64,000 bases of DNA from a virus, in IMG/VR virus record IMGVR_UViG_3300043410_000565, positions 28,236 to 92,235 of that record; one strand, given 5' to 3'. Position 1 is the first letter of the stretch; each line of letters opens with the position of its first letter. The translations under genes were made by a program, and so were the position numbers. Of the stretch, positions 57,770-64,000 are shown in pieces. The notes beneath the pieces are model-generated. The model was not told where the DNA came from and did not search any database. It worked only from the letters and a program-made list of their open reading frames with translations.

Positions 57770-59070
57770 AATCCCATTGATACTTTACGATAATTTCTAG
57801 CTGATTGTTTTTTAGCTACATCGTCTTGTAGATCTAGGTATAACTTGACGATCTTTTGACACATATCGTCTGGACGGAATAACGGTGTTCCAGTGGACAC
57901 GTTTCCAGCTGGGCATTGATAACAGTAGTTGCGATAATCGCAGGACTTACATTGTTCTTCCTCTGTGTGCATTTTGTTGTAGAGGTCTTGGAATGTAGTA
58001 TAACGATCTATGTGAACACGGTCTTCAAAGATATTACCTAACACAGTAGGTTTAACTGCATCTACTTCTTTCATATTAGTGAAGAAGTAGCAACCAGTAA
58101 AGTCACCAGAACCGTCGATCGCGATCATATCGCTTCCAACTAAACAGTTGTTTTCAACCTTTTGACCAACACCTTCTGAAAACGAGATTTCAAAATCAGC
58201 GTATTTGTCGATAAGGTGAATAATATCTGAGTGTAAGTTAGACCAAGTGTCAGTATTCCAGCTGATATAACCAACGCTAGAATCGTGAACTAGCGGATGA
58301 ACGATGATATTACGGATACCAATTCCATATAGTTTCTCCATATATTCTTTGAAGTATGGAGCGTGTTCTTGCGCAAGAGTACATCTAAAGAAGATACGGT
58401 CTTTAGCGTGGCGTGGTAAACCAGAAACCGTGTCGATGATGTGGTCAATTTGTTCTTGTTTTAACTCACGGTGATCCAACTCAACTTGTAGTGTATCGAG
58501 GGAAATCATCATATATGTGAAGTCATACTCGAAGTATACCTTACAAAATTCTTTGTTTAAAAGGATACCGTTAGTAATCATGCTAACAGCTTGTCCCTTA
58601 TCAAAGAAAGTCTTTGTTAGGTATTCCTTGTTTCTTTCCAAGAAATTAACAATAAGGTCTTTGTGAATTAACGGTTCTCCACCAAAGAACTGGAATCGTT
58701 TATTCTTAGCTTTGGAGTTATCCAATAACCAGTTGTATGCTTTTAGTAGAGAGTCTTCTGTAAATCTACCATAATCTTTCTTATGCTGTTCGTAGCAATA
58801 TGAACAAGAAAGGTTACATGCATTGGTTAGAATCACATTCATATGTCCAATATCTTGAAATAGATGTTGGACAGCTGAGAATGAAACAACCTTTTCTTCA
58901 GGTGATGGAAGAATGGAGATTAGTTTGTTTTGCTTGGAAAGCCCCTTCGGAGTGATAATATCTTCAGTTCTAAATTGAAGAGTCCCATCAGGGGAAACCC
59001 CGACCGTCGCTTCATGGTCGGGGTTGATTGATTTTCTAGACTTGTGAAATACCAAAGGATATTCGCTCAT
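57766..59070 (-). CDS. Radical SAM/SPASM-type protein
   Basis: A 434-residue protein. The motif C85-NLS-C89-SY-C92 lies in LTNACNLSCSYCYEQHK, followed by FFGGEPLIH and SMITNGILLN. The C terminus has CLVGSDMIAIDGSGDFTGCYFF, QCKSCDYRNYCYQCPAG and DDMCQKI, a full SPASM pattern. It is close in layout to ranthipeptide, sactipeptide and other RiPP-modifying enzymes. The first 75 residues could hold a leader-binding domain. ATG 59070 follows GAGG at ideal spacing; a TTG at 59082 is less likely. It is the first radical SAM gene of the operon. Confidence 0.88.
   Translation of the reverse strand: MSEYPLVFHKSRKSINPDHEATVGVSPDGTLQFRTEDIITPKGLSKQNKLISILPSPEEKVVSFSAVQHLFQDIGHMNVILTNACNLSCSYCYEQHKKDYGRFTEDSLLKAYNWLLDNSKAKNKRFQFFGGEPLIHKDLIVNFLERNKEYLTKTFFDKGQAVSMITNGILLNKEFCKVYFEYDFTYMMISLDTLQVELDHRELKQEQIDHIIDTVSGLPRHAKDRIFFRCTLAQEHAPYFKEYMEKLYGIGIRNIIVHPLVHDSSVGYISWNTDTWSNLHSDIIHLIDKYADFEISFSEGVGQKVENNCLVGSDMIAIDGSGDFTGCYFFTNMKEVDAVKPTVLGNIFEDRVHIDRYTTFQDLYNKMHTEEEQCKSCDYRNYCYQCPAGNVSTGTPLFRPDDMCQKIVKLYLDLQDDVAKKQSARNYRKVSMGL
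58996..59025. other. Strong hairpin near the 5' end of a radical SAM gene
   Basis: AACCCCGACC (58996-59005) pairs perfectly with GGTCGGGGTT (59016-59025) around a ten-base loop. On the minus-strand message it lies about 45-75 bases after the ATG of the gene starting at 59070. It may lower expression of the enzymes relative to the upstream virion-type genes. Confidence 0.6.
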
Positions 59071-59086
59071 AATATACCTCAAAAAG

Positions 59087-60040
59087 TTAATGTCGGATAA
59101 TCACAAAATCGTATCTTAGTTGTTCCTGTTTAGAAGAAATATAATCCAACTCAGTACCTGTGACCCAACGATATGAAAGTGTCGTTACGTCTTTATTTAG
59201 TGAGATTGTAATAGTGTTGCTGTCACGTTGATAATTGCCAGAACATTCAACATCCAAACGGATACGTGGAAGTTCATCATTACCTAAACGGCGACCAGCG
59301 ATCTTATGGAATTTAGAGTTGTAACCAAATAAATCAATCACAACAGTATCGCTAGTCGTAGCAATAATGTTTGGACCAATAAACTTAGAGTTAGAATCTA
59401 GACTCGGAGTAAACACTGAATCTCTTAGATTACCGTCGTGAGAGTTTAAGAACTCGATAACGTCAGTTCTATCTCGTAGATTAATTTCAGACTCGTCGCT
59501 CTTAATGATAGAAGACTCTAGCAAGTTATCATTGATCACAACGTAGTATACATCAGTATCAACCATCTTGTAGAACGCCATCCAAATAGCTGCAAATGGA
59601 TTACCTTCTAACACGCTTTGGCGAGTTAGGTTAGTTGGTCGTTTATCTAGAACATTTCTACCAAAGAAGCAAGATTGTTCAATAACTGTATTCTGAGAAA
59701 CCATTTCATCCGTGAAAAGGTAGCCAAAATAAACAACATCCAAACCGCTATCTAAAAATGCCTTTGCTTTTTCTAAGTCGATTTCCTTGATGCCCATAGT
59801 TTGGTTTTCAGTTGGCATAGCCATGGCTAAAAGTAGCTTGCCCTCGGCATCGTTATAGATGCCTAGCTTTTTATCAATCTTGATGTAAGAATTAAAGAAG
59901 TTGTCGTACTTCTTAATCTTAGTTAGATCTACCTGACCAAGACCAGGTGGCAATCCATCATAATAAACGTTCAACCCTTCGGCTACGTTCGCCCAAGAGT
60001 GGTTGACTGAGTTCTCAGTGTTAAAGAAAAATGTACTCAT
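59087..60040 (-). CDS. Unknown protein of the radical SAM operon
   Basis: A 317-residue protein read from ATG 60040, which forms TAATG with the stop of the Cys-tailed gene; the frame is open to 60061. I do not recognise a family. It opens MSTFFFNTENSVNHSW, with later SCFFGRNVL, NPFAAIWMAFYKMVDTD and DVVYFGYLFTDE, and a C-terminal beta-rich part (NTITISLNKDVTTLSYRW). It has only two cysteines. It could be a virion appendage protein, a substrate, or a partner for the radical SAM enzymes. It sits 16 bases upstream of the first radical SAM start. Confidence 0.6.
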   Translation of the reverse strand: MSTFFFNTENSVNHSWANVAEGLNVYYDGLPPGLGQVDLTKIKKYDNFFNSYIKIDKKLGIYNDAEGKLLLAMAMPTENQTMGIKEIDLEKAKAFLDSGLDVVYFGYLFTDEMVSQNTVIEQSCFFGRNVLDKRPTNLTRQSVLEGNPFAAIWMAFYKMVDTDVYYVVINDNLLESSIIKSDESEINLRDRTDVIEFLNSHDGNLRDSVFTPSLDSNSKFIGPNIIATTSDTVVIDLFGYNSKFHKIAGRRLGNDELPRIRLDVECSGNYQRDSNTITISLNKDVTTLSYRWVTGTELDYISSKQEQLRYDFVIIRH

Positions 60041-60243
60041 TAGCAAGATCCTCTTCCGCAAGCGCAGTTACAATTGCAGTTGCAATTAGTTGAATAGTCG
60101 TCGTAAAATAGATGAGTGTGGTCAGTTAGCGAATCCAACACTTCTAGCATTTGTTTATATGTATCAGCGGTTACGATATCCCCCGCTGCTTTAGAGTCTA
60201 CGGTTAGACCAGTGGTCACCGTGCTTAGGTTTTCAACTGCCAT
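60040..60243 (-). CDS. Cys-tailed small protein, RiPP-precursor-like
   Basis: A 67-residue protein. The first 50 residues form a helical domain with DIVTADTYKQMLEVLDSLTDHTHLFYDDY (in pieces), ending in an H-x-H motif. The last 14 residues are NCNCNCNCACGRGSC in outline, with cysteines at 54, 56, 58, 60, 62 and 67, all six cysteines of the protein. A short structured leader with a low-complexity cysteine core, encoded beside several radical SAM/SPASM genes, is the layout of thioether RiPP precursors. The alternative is a metal-binding tail on a virion protein, since the helical domain resembles its neighbour at 60247. It is coupled to the next gene by TAATG. Confidence 0.7.
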   Translation of the reverse strand: MAVENLSTVTTGLTVDSKAAGDIVTADTYKQMLEVLDSLTDHTHLFYDDYSTNCNCNCNCACGRGSC

Positions 60244-60246
60244 TTA

Positions 60247-60642
60247 TTAAGCTCCAGTTCTATCGTCGATAGAATGATAGTGATCATTACCAGACAGAAT
60301 ACTAGATCTTAGAGTCTGGTGTAAAGATGCTGTTATGTCATCACCTGACGCAACTGTTGTTGAGATATCAGCCGAAGTTGCAAGAGAAGCAGAAGTATTC
60401 TCTGGGTTATTATCGTATGATGTACCATACGGTGAAGTGTTACCATACGCTTCCCACCATTGATCCGGAACAGTGTGATAGTGATTATTGAAGCTGTTCC
60501 AGCAAGAAATTAGAGAATTAATCTGAGCCGCAGTGATTGTACTGCCAGCTGCGATCGCTGCCTTCAAATCGGTGATTGTCGTTTGAAGACTAGCTGAGGT
60601 AGGACCAACCATACCTGATGTAGTTCTCGTTATTTGAGGCAT
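60247..60642 (-). CDS. H-x-H domain protein, probable virion appendage
   Basis: A 131-residue protein with two similar halves: TITAAQINSLISCWNSFNNHYHTVPD in pieces (residues about 35-60), and DDITASLHQTLRSSILSGNDHYHSIDD near the end. The same helix followed by H-x-H is found in the Cys-tailed protein downstream. Similar modules occur in phage tail proteins, where paired histidines may bind metal. It opens MPQITRTTSG, like the fibre gene at 60753 (MPSIITRTTSG), which supports a virion origin. It is the first gene of the operon. Confidence 0.65.
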   Translation of the reverse strand: MPQITRTTSGMVGPTSASLQTTITDLKAAIAAGSTITAAQINSLISCWNSFNNHYHTVPDQWWEAYGNTSPYGTSYDNNPENTSASLATSADISTTVASGDDITASLHQTLRSSILSGNDHYHSIDDRTGA

Positions 60643-60670
60643 TTTATCGTTCCAAGGTGTTATACATCTA

Positions 60671-60677
60671 TATTTAG
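60671..60677 (-). promoter_or_regulatory. Late-promoter-like CTAAATA, minus strand
   Basis: The minus strand reads GCTAAATATAG 28 bases before the start of the gene at 60642. It is the likely late start point for the radical SAM operon. Confidence 0.5.
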
Positions 60678-60691
60678 CCCTGTTGGATTAC

Positions 60692-60719
60692 CTAAATAAA
60701 AGGTAGCTAAATATAAATA
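60692..60719 (+). promoter_or_regulatory. Late-promoter-like motifs incl. TATAAATA, plus strand
   Basis: CTAAATA occurs at 60692-60698 and at 60707-60713, and a perfect TATAAATA lies at 60712-60719, 34 bases before the fibre gene start. Together with the minus-strand motif at 60671 they form a divergent late control region. Confidence 0.6.
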
Positions 60720-60752
60720 TATTTATTGAAACTCTCATTTTAGGGATCATAG

Positions 60753-62015
60753 ATGCCATCTATTATTACAAGAACGACCTCCGGAACCGACGCAACGGTC
60801 AAGGGGTTGCCATTAACCAACGCTGAAATTGACGGTAACTTTATAGCGATAAACCACGCTATCATTGCAACTGGCGATTTAACTGGGTTTACAGACAGAT
60901 CAGCCAGCACTCTCGTTTGGAACAACGCCACTAGAACTATTTTTCTAGCCCCAGTGGTTGGTTCTTTTAGCGTGTATTATAGAGGATCAGAACTAACTGT
61001 ATCTGACTCTCTTCAGTATCAAATCCCAAATAACACTGGTGGTCGATGGATTATTTTAAACCCATCAACGCTGCAGTTAGAAGAGTCTTTAACGATTGAT
61101 TTCGAAACTGACCTCCCAGTTGCTTGGATTTATTATAATCACGTTGACGCAGTGGCAATTGTAGCTTCTGATGAAAGACATACTGCTTCTAGAGATATTC
61201 AATGGCACATCTCCAAGCATGCTGAAGTTGGAACTACATGGTTATCTGGCGGCGACTGCACATATAATCTAAACAACCAAACATCACTGTCCCTTGGTTT
61301 CACTGATATCACAATTGCTGATGAAGATATTAACCACGATATATCTCACAGCATAACACCAAACGGGTTCTACCAACAAATCCTTTCATCAAACGCGATG
61401 ATCCCAGTTGTGTATAAGAACGGTTCCGTTACAAGCCAAATCGCTGCAGCGAACCCACCGTGGCAAGTTAACACAACTGCTAAGTATAATCAAGTCATTG
61501 GTAACAGTGGTAGTCTTGTAGATGCGCCAAACAACACTTATGTAAATTATTACATTATCGCCACTAATGACATGACGTTCCCAATCAAGGCTGTGGTTGG
61601 AACTGGTAATTATGCAACCTTATTGCAGGCATTCAATGAACAATTTGATGTTGCCAACCTTCTTATGGAAGAAGTTGTTGCAATGTATCAAATCACTCTG
61701 CATACAAATACCGCATACACAAACAAGGTTGTTATTGCTTCTGTTAGAAAATTATCTAGCCAAGCAAACGTCTTACCAGATCAAATCTTAAATGGTCCAT
61801 CCCACGCTGGATTGAGCAAGCTATCAAATGATGATCACTTACAGTATGTTCATATTTCTAACGCTAGAACAATCACTGCAGCGCACACGTTTAATGGCGT
61901 TCAAACTTTTGTAAACGGTATTAAAATTAACTCAAAACCAGTTGTAAACCTTGATGGTGCTAATAAACAATACGTTGATCAGCAAGCATTACTGATGTCA
62001 TTCTTAAATGCTTAA
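60753..62015 (+). CDS. Tail-fibre or appendage protein
   Basis: A 420-residue beta-rich protein. The N-terminal LTNAEIDGNFIAIN block is a common start of T4-like fibre proteins, and the C-terminal GPSHAGLSKLSNDDHLQYVHISNARTITAAHTFNG in pieces, ending in NKQYVDQQ, is a well-known fibre or appendage module of cyanophages. It probably attaches to the baseplate and contacts the host surface. It has its own late-type promoter region and stands divergent to the radical SAM operon. Confidence 0.78.
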   Translation: MPSIITRTTSGTDATVKGLPLTNAEIDGNFIAINHAIIATGDLTGFTDRSASTLVWNNATRTIFLAPVVGSFSVYYRGSELTVSDSLQYQIPNNTGGRWIILNPSTLQLEESLTIDFETDLPVAWIYYNHVDAVAIVASDERHTASRDIQWHISKHAEVGTTWLSGGDCTYNLNNQTSLSLGFTDITIADEDINHDISHSITPNGFYQQILSSNAMIPVVYKNGSVTSQIAAANPPWQVNTTAKYNQVIGNSGSLVDAPNNTYVNYYIIATNDMTFPIKAVVGTGNYATLLQAFNEQFDVANLLMEEVVAMYQITLHTNTAYTNKVVIASVRKLSSQANVLPDQILNGPSHAGLSKLSNDDHLQYVHISNARTITAAHTFNGVQTFVNGIKINSKPVVNLDGANKQYVDQQALLMSFLNA

Positions 62016-62020
62016 TGCAA

Positions 62021-62036
62021 CTAAATAACCTAAATA
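62021..62036 (+). promoter_or_regulatory. Tandem CTAAATA late-promoter-like motifs
   Basis: CTAAATAAC and CTAAATATATG (62021-62027 and 62030-62036) follow the fibre gene stop and precede the next start by 20 bases. Confidence 0.5.
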
Positions 62037-62055
62037 TATGTAATCGGAGAAATTA

Positions 62056-62379
62056 ATGGCAACAGGAAGATTAGGCACTGCTAACATCAATACCGCTGCA
62101 ACGTACTTTACACCATACACTGTACCAGCGAACACATTTACAATGTGTTCAATCTCAGTGTGTAATAGAGGTAACTCAGACGCTGGTATTAGAATCGCTT
62201 TAGCGGCATCAACAACACCTACTGACGACGAATGGATTGAATACAACGTAGCCGTTGGTGGTGGCGGTGTATTAGAAAGAACTGGCGTATTATTGAGCGC
62301 TGGTCAAAGAATCATTGCGTGGTCAAGCACACCGAACGTTAGCGTTGTAGTTGTCGGTGTAGAAACATCAACACTATAA
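62056..62379 (+). CDS. Small virion structural protein
   Basis: A 107-residue beta-sandwich-like protein opening MATGRLGTANINTAATYFTPYTVP, with a glycine-rich GGGGVLERTGVLLSAGQ. I recognise this family as a repeated virion protein of T4-like cyanophages. GGAG precedes the start. It probably forms part of the fibre or neck decoration. Confidence 0.7.
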   Translation: MATGRLGTANINTAATYFTPYTVPANTFTMCSISVCNRGNSDAGIRIALAASTTPTDDEWIEYNVAVGGGGVLERTGVLLSAGQRIIAWSSTPNVSVVVVGVETSTL

Positions 62380-62391
62380 TAGGATAAATTT

Positions 62392-62721
62392 ATGGGACGC
62401 TTTTTAACATCTCAAGGCACTCTAGGTATCGTTCTGAAAGAGAACGTTGTTACCTCACAAAGTATTAATGCTAATGACCGTATTTTAGCAAACACAGCTG
62501 GTGGTGCTATTACTTTAACATTACCAGTCTCACCATTGGTGAACGACATGGTACAGATTATTGACGTCGGTAACGTTGCGGCTACTAACAAAATTACAGT
62601 AGCAAGAAACGGGCAAAAGATTCAAGGTCTTAACGAAGATCTAACAATTGACTTGAACGGTTCTGTTACATCTTTAATCTTTACTGGCTCAACATACGGT
62701 TGGATCTACGCTGCTGTTTAA
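62392..62721 (+). CDS. Small beta-rich virion protein
   Basis: A 109-residue protein (LKENVVTSQSINANDRILANTAGGAITLTLP in pieces, then IQGLNEDLTIDLNGSVTSLIFTG and GWIYAAV). The pattern matches a common tail-appendage domain that ends phage fibres. It starts 12 bases after the preceding stop. No cysteine is present, unlike the next two genes. Confidence 0.68.
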   Translation: MGRFLTSQGTLGIVLKENVVTSQSINANDRILANTAGGAITLTLPVSPLVNDMVQIIDVGNVAATNKITVARNGQKIQGLNEDLTIDLNGSVTSLIFTGSTYGWIYAAV

Positions 62722-62739
62722 TAGAATAAGGATAGAATC

Positions 62740-63723
62740 GTGGCTTCATTATCACAATTACTAGAATCAAAAAGAGGCACGTTCAATTCTGCAGAAGAAA
62801 ATATTGAACAAGGGCAGATTTGGGTTTATACCTCTCCTGCTGGTTATACTGGTTACTGGAACAACTTCTGCTGGCAAGCGCCAGGATGCGGTCATGTAAC
62901 AGTTGAAGTTTGGGGTGCTGGCGGATCAAGCGCAAAGATGTGCTGCTGCGGATTCGGTATCCCAGGCAACCCAGGAGCCTATGCCAAGAAAACTATTCAC
63001 GTTCAACCAGGCGACTGGTTGTGCGGTGACGTCGGTAAAGCATGTAACAACTCAAACGATTTATGTTTCCGTGGTTGTTCTTCACCAAGCTGGGTGGGTT
63101 GGACTGGACGAGATTGCCGTGGTAATACCACAGGTTATATCTGCGCTCAGGGTGGTAAAGGTGGTGTAACGCTATGTTCCACTGGCACTTCTGCCACTTG
63201 CTGTTTCGGTCTACAAGGTTTCTGTACTACAATATATCCATATGGTTGCGTTTATGCAGGCGTTGTGTGTAACAAATGTTCTGGTGAATGGATAGCCCAA
63301 GCATATGGTGGTGATATTAACTGTTGCGGTGGTTTCTCTTGTGCGTCATTTATGCTTTGCGCTCCAGAATGTATGTGTACATACCACTACCATTTGGCGA
63401 CTCCTCCAGGGTTATACTCTAAAGAAGGTGGCGTTGCAACTCATACTGTAGAAAACAACAACGAATTCTCTAACTGGTCTGGTCAAGGGCACAGCGAGGC
63501 ATTATCTGCAATCAACGCTCTTGGTAGATTCCCGTCACAGTCAAATAACTGGGCTTCTTGCTGGGGTTTCTCTGGACAATGCGGATGTTATGATTCAGAC
63601 GGATGTACTAGAGGTATGCCAACTGGCGTTCCAGGAACAGCTCCGCATCCATGCGCTGGTGTTCGCGATCACGCTCATACTGGCGGTAGTGGTGCAGTTC
63701 GAATCAAATTTATTGCGGGATAA
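62740..63723 (+). CDS. Cysteine- and glycine-rich virion protein
   Basis: A 327-residue protein that starts with GTG at 62740 after AAGGAT. I count about 29 cysteines, including CCC (AKMCCCGFG) and pairs ATCCFG and NCCGG, spread through residues 43-315. The frame EVWGAGGSSAKM and GNPGAYAKKTIHVQPGDW is that of glycine-rich tail-tip or fibre proteins of T4-like phages, which normally carry few cysteines. The C terminus has HAHTGGSGAVRIKF. A paralogue follows at once. The cysteines could bind metal, form disulphides after release, or be targets of the nearby radical SAM enzymes. Confidence 0.75.
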   Translation: MASLSQLLESKRGTFNSAEENIEQGQIWVYTSPAGYTGYWNNFCWQAPGCGHVTVEVWGAGGSSAKMCCCGFGIPGNPGAYAKKTIHVQPGDWLCGDVGKACNNSNDLCFRGCSSPSWVGWTGRDCRGNTTGYICAQGGKGGVTLCSTGTSATCCFGLQGFCTTIYPYGCVYAGVVCNKCSGEWIAQAYGGDINCCGGFSCASFMLCAPECMCTYHYHLATPPGLYSKEGGVATHTVENNNEFSNWSGQGHSEALSAINALGRFPSQSNNWASCWGFSGQCGCYDSDGCTRGMPTGVPGTAPHPCAGVRDHAHTGGSGAVRIKFIAG

Positions 63724-63726
63724 AAT

Positions 63727-64000
63727 ATGGCGTCATTAAGACAAAGTTTATTAGTAAAATATGACACAATCGTTAATAACGAACAAAACCTAGAAACTGG
63801 TAAAGTTTGGGTATATAACGAAGCGACTGTTCGTACTAAATTTTACAACTGCTGGTGTTGGAAATCACCAGGAGTTGGTAAGGCTATTATTGAAGCATGG
63901 GGTGCTGGCGGATCTGGTGCTCGTATGTGCTGCTGCGGGTCAGGTTTGCCAGGAAACTCTGGCGCTTACTCAAAGAAAACTATTTGCGTAGACGCTAACA
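63727..64000 (+). CDS. Cysteine- and glycine-rich virion protein, paralogue, 3' end outside window
   Basis: The frame opens at ATG 63727, three bases after the preceding stop, and runs off the window after 91 residues. It aligns with the gene before it throughout (MASLRQSLL against MASLSQLLE, EAWGAGGSGARMCCCG against EVWGAGGSSAKMCCCG, GNSGAYSKKTI against GNPGAYAKKTI). It keeps the CCC triplet and adds a C-W-C. A tandem duplication is clear. Confidence 0.75.
   Translation, partial: MASLRQSLLVKYDTIVNNEQNLETGKVWVYNEATVRTKFYNCWCWKSPGVGKAIIEAWGAGGSGARMCCCGSGLPGNSGAYSKKTICVDAN

Noticed and set aside
62740-63723. Metallothionein
   Set aside because: The cysteines are spread over a glycine-rich tail-protein framework with large hydrophobic content, unlike small Cys-dense metallothioneins; metal binding remains possible.

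Overview
This window looks like about 64 kb of a T4-like contractile-tailed phage (a myovirus) of a Gram-negative host, closest in gene content and order to the T4-like cyanophages and other exo-T4 phages. The evidence is a recognisable T4 core: gp33-like, gp59, gp32, gp26-like hub protein, gp16 small terminase, a tail-tube-family protein, gp4 head-completion nuclease, gp48, gp53, gp27-like, gp5, gp25, gp6, a wedge protein, gp8 and a giant DUF4815-type baseplate protein. PhoH, ClpP, a MazG-like enzyme, a metallophosphoesterase and a SleB-type hydrolase are also present. The host cannot be named. The phage tmRNA is of the permuted two-piece type, which is known from alphaproteobacteria, some betaproteobacteria and cyanobacteria.

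Layout. 1-7780: a dense early/accessory operon on the plus strand made of very small genes that overlap by ATGA or TAATG. It includes an Acb1-like 2H phosphoesterase (possible anti-CBASS), a DRB0094-type RNA ligase, a GP88-family protein, a SLOG/DUF2493 protein and a DUF3307 membrane protein. 7781-8001: the first clear non-coding gap, with a 24-bp direct-repeat array, T4-late-type TATAAATA and an intrinsic terminator. 8002-12472: accessory genes, most with their own sigma70 promoter (TTTACT or TTGACT, then TTAATTC, then TATAAT, 17-bp spacer), often joined to a CCCTCA/TGAGGG hairpin just after the preceding stop codon. 12473-12728: a mostly non-coding junction. 12729-18796: small membrane genes, nucleotide and phosphate enzymes, PhoH and a PD-(D/E)XK nuclease. 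18797-19115: permuted tmRNA with tag ANDEVFALAA. 19131-23572: lysis or proteolysis genes and the gp33/gp59/gp32 replication-transcription set, closed by a bidirectional terminator.

23620-28690 (minus strand): tape measure, gp26-like, gp16, tail-tube-family, gp2-like and gp4 genes. 28731-52489 (plus strand): baseplate and tail-fibre block, with gp5 carrying both a GH19-type and an M15-type wall-degrading domain. 52505-60642: the unusual region. A plus-strand cobalamin-binding-type radical SAM gene converges on a seven-gene minus-strand operon that encodes four more radical SAM proteins, three of them with SPASM-like C-terminal cysteine clusters. The same operon encodes a 67-residue protein ending in alternating cysteines. 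60753-64000 (plus strand): tail-fibre and virion-type proteins ending in two paralogous, very cysteine-rich glycine-rich proteins. The simplest reading is that the radical SAM set modifies cysteine-rich peptides or virion appendage proteins in a RiPP-like way. That is inference, but the gene arrangement is striking and it is my main candidate for an undescribed system.

Genes probably work in three programmes: early host-takeover genes from sigma70-like promoters, middle replication and repair genes, and late structural genes from CTAAATA/TATAAATA motifs that resemble T4 gp55-dependent late promoters.
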